A DNA stretch of 64,000 nucleotides. Origin: Balanoglossus misakiensis. Taxonomy: Eukaryota > Hemichordata. The translations under genes and the position numbers were made by a program. The notes under the pieces are model-generated. The model saw nothing but the letters and a program-made list of their open reading frames with translations, did not search any database and had not been told where the DNA came from. The stretch spans positions 6,200,001 to 6,264,000 of the forward strand of contig CM082598.2 in the NCBI GenBank assembly GCA_040954595.2, given 5' to 3'. Shown piece after piece: positions 22,001 to 28,069 of the stretch (position 1 is its first letter; each line of letters opens with the position of its first letter).

Positions 22001-22745
22001 AATCGCATGTCCAGGCAACAGGATGGATCAGCTTATCCTGAGTGCAGATTCTCTTGCAAACCACAGCAACATGGAAAAAGTAGAGTTTTACACTCTCGAT
22101 GAGGTACTACTTGCAGAAGACACTGGGAAGAAAGTGTACAACAAAAAAGTTGGTAAAGAAGAAGATGTTTGTGACCTACTTTGTCAAGGTCATGACACGA
22201 CCATCTTACGAAAGAAGTGGAAACGCTGTGATATCAAATGGATGCTTGAAGATACCAGACAAGAAGTGACCATGAAAATGGACATTGAGCGTGGACACCC
22301 TTCCTTGCACTATGCCACCATGGCCGAATGGATTGGAATCGGGTACCAGGATGTCATGGCACTTGAAAAAGTGGCAAGTCTAACACGCAGATCAGTTACA
22401 GACTGCATCTTCGAAGAGTGGTGTCGCAGATGGATGCAACAACATCAAAGTGGAAAAGCCACAACTACAGCTGCAGGTGCCAGAGCCATGTCACATGACA
22501 TAGATGCCACCAAAGGTCGTATGGCAAAAATGTCACTGTCGTCAACATCGTCGCCCCTGCAAGATTCAAGTGAAGAAGCGAAGGCTCAAAAAACAGCAAG
22601 ACAGAAGTATCCACGTGTAGAGGGACCCCTCTACGAAAGCAACTTTGAGAATCTGTTGGCAATTTTCAAGACCATGGGAAGAGACGACATGGTAACATTG
22701 ATTGAAGAGATGTTTGCAGACATTGTGAAAACACCAACAAAATGA
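997..22745 (+). CDS. Ankyrin-repeat ROCO (Roc-COR) protein with C-terminal death domain; 5' end outside window
   Basis: Multi-exon gene with exons 997-1095, 3676-3774, 11428-11526, 11684-11782, 15149-15271, 16306-16374, 16918-17037, 18142-18381, 19153-19297, 19495-19643, 20048-20224 and 21300-22745. All have AG/GT borders and join in frame to 954 codons plus TGA. Counting from the first visible residue, ankyrin repeats occupy about 1-196, the Roc GTPase 197-414, COR 415 to about 800, and a death domain about 804-950. Roc motifs seen are the P-loop GDGGVGKT, switch DFAGQ, guanine-specificity SRADK and NCRDS. ROCO proteins are GTPases that dimerise through COR; a death domain suggests a scaffold in cell-death or innate signalling (inference). 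DAPK1 has the order kinase, ankyrin, Roc, COR, death domain, so a kinase could lie upstream of the window. The first visible exon enters at phase 0, so the true start codon is to the left. Confidence 0.88.
1121..2864 (-). mobile_element. Hairpin-ended dispersed repeat, copy 1 (Helentron-associated-like)
   Basis: Read on the minus strand, the copy ends in a palindrome (GGTCCCAT ... ATGGGACC) followed by CTAA and then T in the flank. Next to the hairpin is an (ATGT/ATGG)n tract at 1177-1240, and the centre holds a 238-bp tandem array. The other end, GTCCTTGACGC beside TGGGACCACAGTG, matches the start of copy 3 at 33011. A 3' hairpin plus CTRR end, microsatellite and internal tandem repeat are known features of Helentron-associated elements; the family assignment is inference. 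Confidence 0.6.
1640..2809. repeat. 238-bp tandem repeat, about 5 copies
   Basis: The segment ATTAATTATGTGCATACCTA recurs at 1703, 1941, 2180, 2419 and 2657, giving a 238-239 bp period. Each unit also carries TAGGGTCAAAATTTCTTG and GGTGACCTTTGACCTAC. The array lies inside the hairpin-ended element. No coding frame is conserved. Confidence 0.9.
3676..3774 (+). CDS. Ankyrin-repeat exon 2
   Basis: A 99-nt, phase 0-0 exon encoding 33 residues (DGDTPLHDAAG ... LLLEHKADVTIQNK). The upstream intron (TTTG-rich, then CTCCTTCATTACTTACAG) and the exon are near-copies of the exons at 11428 and 11684, so the cassette was duplicated locally. It differs from them mainly in the middle (GYGDEGCT against GDEGSV). 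Confidence 0.88.
3890..4340. repeat. Intronic duplicated block shared with 15540-16035
   Basis: Two units of about 192 bp start at TTTGAATCAAAACTAC (3901, 4093) and share AGGTGTTGTACAGACA. The same units, spaced about 217 bp, recur at 15540-15960 in the intron after ankyrin exon 5, and both blocks end in a similar TTGTGTTTTAAATAATA segment. This is an intron segment copied along with ankyrin exons. Confidence 0.75.
4987..5339. mobile_element. TTAA-flanked foldback element, copy 1
   Basis: About 353 bp with inverted ends AGGGAAAAAGTCTCTCTC / GAGAGACTTTGTCCCT and inner inverted segments (ATGTGGATATATAGTGAATC and its complement). It is flanked on both sides by TTAA (4983-4986, 5340-5343), the target duplication used by piggyBac- and Kolobok-type transposases. 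Other copies lie at 16515, 17656 and 32693. Confidence 0.8.
5640..6539. other. Intron stretch, no gene seen
   Basis: A GC-richer part at 5640-5830 is followed by AT-rich intron sequence. I see short open frames only and no splice-bounded ankyrin coding. A 22-bp direct repeat (CACTATTTATACAGATAA) occurs at 6445 and 6464. Confidence 0.5.
6540..6966. repeat. 157-bp tandem repeat, 2.7 copies
   Basis: TGGCTACTTTGTGCTGAGAA begins at 6540, 6697 and 6854. The units are nearly identical, with a few substitutions only in the third, partial unit, so the amplification is recent. The array sits in the ROCO intron upstream of the LTR element. Confidence 0.92.
7380..7617 (-). repeat. 3' LTR (relative to element)
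   Basis: 238 bp with TG...CA ends, about 96-97% identical to the other LTR by eye. On the minus strand it is preceded by a purine-rich tract (complement of TCCCTCCTTTTCTGGG at 7618-7633) that fits the plus-strand primer of retroviral-type reverse transcription. Confidence 0.93.
7864..9090 (-). CDS. RNase H to integrase C-terminal fusion fragment
   Basis: A 408-codon minus-strand frame. It starts in the RT connection (VRSFMGMVSYSSRFIPGL), passes RNase H (VIADASPVGLGAVLVQE, CERRYSQTERE) and then, near 8643, jumps straight to integrase after its first two catalytic Asp residues (ARWAKANGEVERQNRSLL). It ends with a GPY-like segment and a Pro/Ser/Gln-rich tail. The internal jump is a deletion in frame. 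Confidence 0.88.
   Translation of the reverse strand: MDDLVFMGILLSQKGIGPTQDRVRAVLEAREPKDVSEVRSFMGMVSYSSRFIPGLATISEPLRRITRKNVPFHFGPEQKSAFAELKASLAKATTLAYFDKNAPTKVIADASPVGLGAVLVQEQNKMLVPVCYASRSLTNCERRYSQTEREQFRSEEFQKYCDHNSITHLSVTARWAKANGEVERQNRSLLKRMRIAQAERLDWKRELRRYVTKYRGIDHATTGKSPAELLFRRKIRGKLPEFNAEHHNDIDVHDRDAEQKGKAKMYADERRNARYSEVQVGDKVLVEQQTTNKLSSPFNPEPYTVVNKTGNSIIVESPRGVQYSRNTTHVKKYITDTVTPEQETKPAFPDQQPAQQESPPAISPCDQSLQNHQRESPQTPTDSPMTSSGRPQRSRQLPSKCSDFLVSY
9185..10306 (-). CDS. Zinc knuckle, aspartic protease and reverse transcriptase fragment
   Basis: A 373-codon minus-strand frame. The knuckle region reads TGHFGRDPKCPARGQTCKKC; the protease active site is LVDSGATSNIID; the reverse transcriptase shows FSKLDLKWGYHQLEL, GLYRYKRWLFGVSSA and ISDD in place of YxDD. 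It is interrupted just after the catalytic Asp pair; the continuation lies in a different frame at 9120-9090. Confidence 0.9.
   Translation of the reverse strand: MTGHFGRDPKCPARGQTCKKCDGKNYFAKVCRSKVKSEVNVVEELQNSPTPPDYAFTVNSGKNSNTLDVHVGGVNLKMLVDSGATSNIIDEPTWEQLKRQQIRCASQANTCGRKMYPYGSNQPLTVKGSFTCEVKVGRNITNAEFLVIKGKCIPLLGKDTSTKLGVLKIGIGAHIATVTDMADRLQRQYPDVFIGVGKLNTKQIKLQIDPSVERVAQPLRRTPFKLRGKVEAKIKELLDLDIIEPVDGPTPWVNPVVVVPKSGGDIRLCIDMRRANKAIIRGRHPIPTVDEMLQNMNGSKVFSKLDLKWGYHQLELTPESREITAFATHAGLYRYKRWLFGVSSASEQYQHEIATALAGIDGVENISDDSTWV
10532..10993 (-). CDS. Retrotransposon gag fragment
   Basis: A 153-codon minus-strand frame. It has WERWLTSFELYADGKG and ETVLQFVTRLRKAASDCN, typical of the gag domain of Gypsy elements in animals. 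The frame stops at 10532; the rest of gag up to the zinc knuckle is in another frame. Confidence 0.85.
   Translation of the reverse strand: MENNRRPIPKFDCYTNLSTLGPRWERWLTSFELYADGKGLIINDSSTKQRRRALLLHLAGSDVQDIFTTLSDTGTVTEYNRAVTALNTYFVPQVNPAFARQTFHQTTQRQGETVLQFVTRLRKAASDCNVGGDKDNQIRDAVLNKCSSDYVRR
11031..11269 (-). repeat. 5' LTR (relative to element)
   Basis: 239 bp matching 7380-7617 apart from a handful of substitutions and a one-base difference in a G run. On the minus strand the LTR end is followed after one base by TGGCGACGAG (11020-11029), a good tRNA primer-binding site; the best guess is the 3' end of a serine tRNA (GCT type). Confidence 0.92.
11428..11526 (+). CDS. Ankyrin-repeat exon 3 (duplicated cassette)
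   Basis: A 99-nt, phase 0-0 exon encoding NGDTPLHYAARDGDEGSV, then LLLEHKADVTIQNK, almost identical to the next exon 256 bp downstream. Acceptor TTACAG, donor GTAAAT. The left boundary of its intron is interrupted by the Ty3/Gypsy insertion ending at 11269. Confidence 0.9.
11684..11782 (+). CDS. Ankyrin-repeat exon 4 (duplicated cassette)
   Basis: A 99-nt, phase 0-0 exon differing from exon 3 by a few bases (AGDGDEGSV; LLLEHEADV). The surrounding intron is also duplicated, including the sequence following the donor, which shows an exon-plus-intron tandem duplication with a 256-bp period. Confidence 0.9.
11880..12334 (+). pseudogene. Decayed duplicate ankyrin cassettes
   Basis: After exon 4 the duplicated intron sequence recurs twice. 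At 11881-11937 the acceptor-side intron runs up to CTCCGACATTA, but the 99-nt exon is replaced by about 245 bp of unrelated sequence before the donor-side intron resumes at 12184 (GATACCAACCTGACTTCTGCAG). At 12200-12328 the acceptor-side intron is present again, up to CATTACATACAG, but the next sequence no longer encodes ankyrin. These are two dead copies of the cassette. Confidence 0.7.
12395..13212. mobile_element. 818-bp TIR element, non-autonomous DNA transposon
   Basis: Perfect 32-bp terminal inverted repeats begin CACGGTTACTAGAAGAAGAC. Direct TAATAAT flanks (12388-12394 and 13213-13219) can be read as a 7-bp or 4-bp target duplication because the sequence is periodic. There is no transposase frame; small open frames on both strands inside have no recognised domain. 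Confidence 0.85.
13793..15062 (+). mobile_element. Hairpin-ended dispersed repeat, copy 2
   Basis: Begins near GGTCCCATTTAGGGATTACAC and ends with a (CATA)n-rich tract, GCAACTGATTCCATAAGGTC, a degraded hairpin and GGACCTAA before T. Internally it shares CAAAGCAATCTGAC and related units with the reverse-oriented blocks at 56870-57430 and 60600-61440. It is homologous to copy 3 at 33011-34532. Confidence 0.65.
15149..15271 (+). CDS. Ankyrin-repeat exon 5 with extended loop
   Basis: A 123-nt, phase 0-0 exon encoding 41 residues (GGNTALHMAAMG ... LLLQYGADIDCKNE). It is an ankyrin repeat with about eight extra residues (SWSDWSDYG region) between its two helices. Acceptor GATAG, donor GTACAA. Confidence 0.86.
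16306..16374 (+). CDS. Ankyrin C-terminal capping half-repeat exon
   Basis: A 69-nt, phase 0-0 exon encoding 23 residues starting TGKTPLDVAEKE, the usual form of the last, truncated ankyrin repeat. Acceptor ATTAG, donor GTGAGT. It links the repeat stack to the Roc domain. Confidence 0.85.
16515..16856. mobile_element. TTAA-flanked foldback element, copy 2
   Basis: 342 bp with AGGGACAAAGTCTCTCTC at the left and the complement at the right. The right flank is TTAA; the left flank has decayed to TTAT. It lies in the intron before the Roc P-loop exon. Confidence 0.8.
16918..17037 (+). CDS. Roc domain exon with P-loop
   Basis: A 120-nt exon encoding 40 residues. After a short linker it reads LKLFFAGDGGVGKTTLLESL, a complete Walker A / G1 motif with Lys and Thr for phosphate and magnesium binding. 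Acceptor CCAG, donor GTATGT. TTAA-flanked foldback elements sit in both flanking introns. Confidence 0.9.
17656..18000. mobile_element. TTAA-flanked foldback element, copy 3
   Basis: 345 bp between TTAA sites (17652-17655, 18001-18004), sharing the terminal and internal inverted repeats of copies 1 and 2. It lies in the intron between the two main Roc exons. Confidence 0.82.
18142..18381 (+). CDS. Roc domain exon with switch regions
   Basis: A 240-nt exon encoding 80 residues. PTPGIDVQ contains the likely switch I Thr, and VWDFAGQAEYYVTHNMFL is the Roc-type G3 motif (DxxGQ) followed by the conserved YYxTHxxFL stretch typical of ROCO proteins. Ends at VFPQ before GTAAGA. Confidence 0.9.
18624..18800. 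repeat. Palindromic element with 32-bp perfect arms
   Basis: Arms 18671-18702 and 18712-18743 are exact reverse complements around the 9-nt loop AAGGCCGCA. Weaker outer pairing (GCCATAGCGGCCGTT against AACGGCTGCTATGGC, CCTGGCC against GGCCAGG) extends it to about 175 bp. It looks like a foldback MITE in the Roc intron. Confidence 0.85.
19153..19297 (+). CDS. Roc domain exon with G4 motif
   Basis: A 145-nt exon in phase 0, leaving in phase 1. It contains ILFWLRFLKG and VVILVASRADK, the guanine-specificity loop (SRAD in place of NKxD). The terminal G joins GA of the next exon to make Gly. Confidence 0.86.
19495..19643 (+). CDS. Roc domain C-terminal exon
   Basis: A 149-nt exon entering in phase 1 and leaving in phase 0. 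It encodes a charged helix followed by GIFLLNCRDSMDSEMKKL, which fits the G5 strand and last Roc helix. Donor GTAACT. Confidence 0.85.
20048..20224 (+). CDS. COR domain N-terminal exon
   Basis: A 177-nt, phase 0-0 exon encoding 59 residues. It includes PALYWTEYVTRIKEIYPTI and ATNYLHDIGE, the start of a COR domain (the 'L..IG.V' segment). Donor GTCAGT. Confidence 0.85.
20318..20597. mobile_element. MITE with about 30-bp terminal inverted repeats
   Basis: The left end AGGCCAAAAAAATGATATGT and the right end, its near complement (ACATATTTTTTATTTTGGCCT), continue as GCTGTTCC / GGAACAGC. It lies between COR exons 20224 and 21300 and has no coding sequence. Confidence 0.75.
21300..22745 (+). CDS. 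COR C-terminal half and death domain, terminal exon
   Basis: A 1446-nt terminal exon with 481 codons and TGA. It begins at the CCTTAG acceptor and continues COR (VALDPKWLCSRIFGPML, then YKLLVRLLEDFELAYPV), with an acidic insert at 21547-21640 (DEDVESN ... DEDSEPD). From about 22291 it reads ATMAEWIGIG ... DCIFEEWCRRW, helices 1 to 4 of a death domain. A Ser/Thr/Ala-rich stretch of about 74 residues follows, then FENLLAIFKTMGRDDMV, the death-domain C-terminal helices. DAPK1 has the same split signature (LLQEW ... L..LGRRD) with a short linker, so the long linker is unusual. Confidence 0.88.
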   Translation, partial: LLLVKKSSPDTDDIVALDPKWLCSRIFGPMLATHLFAQFSSWFERQTFHSMGAIKDVLGKGVNYKLLVRLLEDFELAYPVDIEVDPTDEDVESNTHADEDSEPDSIRDEERKKAFVIPGLQDDDMPEGQWEVSRMKTIYLGRRFECHDETDSFTAGFFPRLQTRLYKHFTELGRPPSGLWKNGIKVCHDVEGLVFMTNGRRAVNVCVRVEDKKLIGKGHKLLEMVSKDIQDVFSIACPGNRMDQLILSADSLANHSNMEKVEFYTLDEVLLAEDTGKKVYNKKVGKEEDVCDLLCQGHDTTILRKKWKRCDIKWMLEDTRQEVTMKMDIERGHPSLHYATMAEWIGIGYQDVMALEKVASLTRRSVTDCIFEEWCRRWMQQHQSGKATTTAAGARAMSHDIDATKGRMAKMSLSSTSSPLQDSSEEAKAQKTARQKYPRVEGPLYESNFENLLAIFKTMGRDDMVTLIEEMFADIVKTPTK

Positions 22746-22855
22746 ACAGATAACATCATGGGCATAACAATTATTCCTTCTGTTATGCAAATTTGCCACC
22801 ATCATAATTTCTGGGGCCAACACTGGAGTTTATTCTGTCCTCGTCTCCGTATGCC

Positions 22856-24757
22856 TATGGACATATCACATGGACATGACTGCAAAATGGACACAGATCA
22901 TTTATGAAGTCAATTTGAAACAACTTTACTTGAAGTCAGTACATTGTAAACAGAATACCAGAGTTGTAATAATTTGTCTGATCATAATATGTTTATAGAC
23001 ACATCACGTACATGGAAATGAATGCAAGAATGGACACAGATCATTTATGAAGTCAATTTGAAACAATTTTACTTGAAGTCAGTACATTGTAAACAATACC
23101 AGAGTTGTAATAATTTGTCTGATCATAATATGTCTATAGACACATCACGTAAATGGACATGAATGCAAGAATGGACACCGATCATTATAAAGTCAATGTG
23201 AGCAACTTTACTTGAAGTCAGTACATTGTAAACAGAATACCAGAGTTGTAATAATTTGTCTGATCATAATATGTCTATAGACACATCACGTTAATGGACA
23301 TGAATGCAAGAATGGACACCGATCATTATAAAGTCAATGTGAGCAACTTTACTTGAAGTCAGTACATTGTAAACAGAATACCAGAGTTGTAATAATTTGT
23401 CTGATCATAATATGTTTATAGACACATCACGTACATGGAAATGAATGCAAGAATGGACACAGATCATTTATGAAGTCAATTTGAAACAATTTTACTTGAA
23501 GTCAGTACATTGTAAACAATACCAGAGTTGTAATAATTTGTCTGATCATAATATGTCTATAGACACATCACGTAAATGGACATGAATGCAAGAATGGACA
23601 CCGATCATTATAAAGTCAATGTGAGCAACTTTACTTGAAGTCAGTACATTGTAAACAGAATACCAGAGTTGTAATAATTTGTCTGATCATAATATGTCTA
23701 TAGACACATCACGTTAATGGACATGAATGCAAGAATGGACACCGATCATTATAAAGTCAATGTGAGCAACTTTACTTGAAGTCAGTACATTGTAAACAGA
23801 ATACCAGAGTTGTAATAATTTGTCTGATCATAATATGTCTATAGACACATCACGTTAATGGACATGAATGCAAGAATGGACACAGATCATTTATGAAGTC
23901 AATGTGGTGAGCAGCTTTACTTGAAGTCAGAACATTGTAAACAGAATACCAGAGTTGTAATAATTTGTCTGACCATAATATGTCTATAGACACATCACGT
24001 TAATGGACATGAATGCAAGAATGGACACAGATCATTTATGAAGTCAATGTGAACAACTTCACTTGAAGTCAGAACATTGTAAACAGAATACCAGAGTTGT
24101 AATAATTTGTCTGATCATAATATGTCTATAGACACATCACGTTAATGGACATGAATGCAAGAATGGACACAGATCATTTATGAAGTCAATGTGAACAACT
24201 TCACTTGAAGTCAGAACATTGTAAACAGAATACCAGAGTTGTAATAATTTGTCTGACCATAATATGTCTATAGACACATCACGTTAATGGACATGAATGC
24301 AAGAATGGACACAGATCATTTATGAAGTCAATGTGGTGAGCAGCTTTACTTGAAGTCAGAACATTGTAAACAGAATACCAGAGTTGTAATAATTTGTCTG
24401 ATCATAATATGTCTATAGACACATCACGTTAATGGACATGAATGCAAGAATGGACACAGATCATTTATGAAGTCAATGTGAACAACTTCACTTGAAGTCA
24501 GAACATTGTAAACAGAATACCAGAGTTGTAATAATTTGTCTGATCATAATATGTCTATAGACACATCACGTTAATGGACATGAATGCAAGAATGGACACA
24601 GATCATTTATGAAGTCAATGTGAACAACTTCACTTGAAGTCAGAACATTGTAAACAGAATACCAGAGTTGTAATAATTTGCCTGATCACACTATGTCTAT
24701 AGACACATCACGTTAATGGACATGAATGCAAGAATGGACACAGATCATTCATAAAGA
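22856..24757. repeat. 141-bp satellite array, about 13 copies
   Basis: AGACACATCACGT recurs at 22997, 23138, 23279, 23420, 23561, 23702, 23843, 23988, 24130, 24272, 24417, 24559 and 24701, so units are 141-145 bp. The array starts about 110 bp after the ROCO stop codon and may be part of the 3'UTR. Unit variants recur every three units at first (423 bp, marked by ACATGGAAATG), then every two units (GACCATAAT and GTGGTGAGCAG variants). Confidence 0.95.
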
Positions 24758-24759
24758 CG

Positions 24760-26360
24760 ATATCTTGTCAAACGAGAAAAAAATCTACTTAGCAAGTTCA
24801 TAATGAAGTATGGTTTTGTCTTTTTAATTAAGATTCCTTGATTTGCAAAATATCTACTCAGAAATTTCATAAGCACAATAGCTTATTATATCCCGGAACT
24901 ATATTCAGTTTTTTGGAGTTGATTGGTCAGGTTATTAATTTTGCAGATTTTCATGAGAGATTTCTTTGAATTAATTACTTGCCACAAATATTAGTATTCA
25001 TTTCTAATTTTTATGTTAACCAGAAAATTGCTAATGTGGAAGGCTTGTATTGCTTTCCAAGGCATTTTGTTATCCAGTACACATACAATATTTTTTTTTA
25101 CTTTAATCAAATAATGTATGATTGATGCTCTTAGGATGAAGACTTTATTAAAACTTGCCATGCTGAAATATTCATTTTATGTCTCTTGTAAACATTCCTT
25201 CGCCTAGTAGTCCATTGGACAGACTCATGGAAAATTTCAAAAAATATTTTTTGGCATCAAAAAATCATAACTCATATTTGAGATTTTAAGGAATACTTGT
25301 ATTTCCCGACAAACTGCCCAGAGAGGCAAATGTAAAAATATTGAATTTCTTTGACAGAAATCATAACATTATGATAGAAATATATCCGGAGTGACAATCA
25401 AATTATGATTTCAGGGATGAGTATACCTTAAGAAGTTTCTTCCGCAATGCATTGAGAAAAAAAAGGTAGGACTGGTAATAGAAAAAAATGCTGTAAACAA
25501 ACAGTGGGTGAAAATAACTGGGTCACATATCCAGACCCTTAACCCCCCTGAAATTAAATGGTCCTTCCCTTACCTGACCCTTTTCATGTAACACAATGCA
25601 CAATGCTTCGCTCGGTGATTATTTCCCGCCAAATATGCTAATTTTCACCAGGGAGGTCTTATATCCACAACTAAATACCCTCGGTAGCCGTTTATAACCT
25701 CTAATTAGATTGTATTTTCGATTTTTGAGTACACCACTACCTTAAATAATCTTCGTTTCATATGCATAGTTTTGGCCGCCAAATATACAAAAAGAAGACT
25801 TTAGAGACGATTTCTTATATATGCCTAAACAAAATTGTCCTTGAAACAGTGTTATTGATATAAGTATGTTTGTCAGTTATGCCCGTTGTTCTTAGTGCAA
25901 TTGTGCTAATTAGTTCTGAAATTTTTGTGAAATTCAAATGAGCATTTTCGGAGATAGCCATTGAAAGTTGATACGCGTTATATAGTGCGTTACTTAATTC
26001 ACCTGTTGTATGATGTTTCAAACGAGTAATACTCATAGTCAAACTCCCCTGAAACCAACCAGTCTTTACCGGGTATATTTTCTTTAGGCCTATGTTTAGG
26101 AAAGGATTTAAACGCTTAGCCATAAACGCGCCTTCCGTTAATACATTTGAAGAATAAGAGATCATCTCTAAAGCCTTTGTTTCGTAGATTTAGGCGGAAT
26201 TTGGGGTCAAAACTATCGAAGGAAGACCCTGCCTTAACACCCCTTTAAACCAAATAATTTAAACCGGGTTAGTTGTATTTCCTTCATATTTAAAAGAGAA
26301 TTAAAATGCCGTGGATAAACATAAGTTTCCGGGATCGGGAACTTTCAAAAGTTCCGCAGA
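24760..26360. other. Intergenic stretch, no gene seen
   Basis: AT-rich sequence with only short open frames and no splice-bounded coding similarity that I recognise. The minus-strand frame at 25815-26165 has no family signature. Confidence 0.5.
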
Positions 26361-26364
26361 ATAT

Positions 26365-26690
26365 ACCCCATGAGGGCGCTGTTGTTGACCTTCGACCCAT
26401 CGCCTTTGACCCCGTGCGGCGTCTTCGTTTGTGTGACATGCAGGCTAGCGAATCTGCCAGTTTGTTTTAATGGCACATTTTTCTGTCGTCAACTCCAATG
26501 TCGCCTTTTCTATGGACGTTACTTGGCCAGTGTTCGTTACACATCCAGGACGGTGTCACATTTATCTAAAAGAATGGCGGAAATCATGCGAAGCGAAGGA
26601 GCGAGCAACCAGCTGTTTTCTGCAAGTCATGGGTTCAGACCCCCCTACACTGTCCACCATCACTATTCCTATATACAGATTTGGCAGAGT
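26365..26690 (+). promoter_or_regulatory. GC-richer island, possible promoter and first exon
   Basis: Locally CpG-richer DNA containing AGAATGGCGG (ATG at 26574), a good initiation context. An open frame runs from there to a strong donor (A|GTGAGT at 26689). The 38 predicted residues (MAEIMRSEGASNQLFS...) match nothing I recognise. It could be the 5' end of the MED25 locus or of another gene. Confidence 0.22.
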
Positions 26691-27164
26691 GAGTATTGAA
26701 ACATTATATTATTTAGTGTGTTTCTAGATATCACAGATAGTTCTCACGACTTAGTGTGTGCGTAGAATCACATTCGTCGCAATAACGCTGCTGTAGTCCC
26801 CTGATTAAGTCCGTCAACAAGCTCAGCTTGAGCCATGGACGATCGACAATCAGTTTCAGCTGACGATTTCGCCCTATCGCAACTGAGTAACTGGGGCCGA
26901 GTGATGCTCCGCACATTAAAATTCATGACTACTCACACCAATTGCAAAATATCAATGTTTTAAGGCGTGCTTTCAGAGAATAGTCAACCAGAAAATCGAC
27001 AACAATTGATGACCTCATGTGACCTTTACCATTTGAATCAGGCGACCACTGCAGTGTGATTCCGACGTTTGTCGGTAGAACACAGGGAGCTCTTCCTTCT
27101 TGTTTGTAGTGTGTGTGTGTGACAAAAATATGTATGTTTTCAAATATGGTCATTTGTCTTGTTC

Positions 27165-28065
27165 AGGAATCTGGACAAAGGCTCAAGAAATCCTTGCTAA
27201 ACAAGGGAAAAAAAGCTATGTACAATATTAAAAGATATCTGGGTCAGTTTAAAAACATATAGCTAGCTCTACGAATTTTCGACTGCAAAATTCTTCCAAT
27301 ACTTATGTACGGTAGTGAAGTATGGGGTTTTCATGACGATAAGGATGTTGAAAAAATTCAAATAGATTTCTGTAAATATATTCTCAAGGTTAGTTCAAGG
27401 TCAACCAATTTAGCTGTCTTGGGAGAACTTGGCAGACAATCTTTGAAAACGCTTCGTCTACCACGCATTATTAAATACTGGGTAAAATTAATTCGACAAT
27501 TATAGATATACTAAGCAGTGTTATGATTACCAACGTGAAATGGCAGACAAAGGTTATCACTGTTGGGCCAAAAAGGTCAAAGACCTTTTGTGTACCTTTG
27601 GATTTGGTATTGCTTGGGAGTCACAGGCTGTGGGAAACGAGTGTCTTTTTCTTTCCAATTTTAAACAAAGATGCCTGGATATTGGTCAGCAGGTATGGCA
27701 CAGTAAATTGGTCAATTCCACTAAGATGGATTCTTATCGTTTATTTAAAAATAATTTGTCTTTTGAAAAATATTTGAATTGCGTAAATATTAAGCTATTT
27801 AGAGTCACCCTTTGTAAATTTAGAATTTCAAACCACAAACTATTAATAGAGAGTGGTCGTTTTGAAGGGTTACCAAGAGAAATAGAATTGGTCAGTTTTG
27901 TACTTTACAGCAAGTTGAAACGAAATTTCATTTTTGTCTTATTGTCCCATCTACATGGAATTAAGAACACATTTTCTCTCATCGATCTGCTATCAGCAAC
28001 CTTCATAACGATAGCACAATTTTAGGGGTACTCATACAGTTAAAAAAATAAATATTTCAGGATCT
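27165..28065 (+). mobile_element. LINE 3'-end fragment (reverse transcriptase C-terminus)
   Basis: Three frames in series encode the C-terminal part of a non-LTR retrotransposon polyprotein: KKAMYNIKRYLG near 27220, ILPILMYGSEVWGF ... VLGELGRQSL at 27290-27505, and FRISNHKLLIESGRFEGLPRE at 27820-27880. Frame changes and missing 5' sequence mark a dead, 5'-truncated copy. Confidence 0.8.
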
Positions 28066-28069
28066 CAGA

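Noticed and set aside
22858-24757. CRISPR-like array
   Set aside because: Units of 141-145 bp repeat in full with no unique spacers, in an animal genome; this is satellite DNA.
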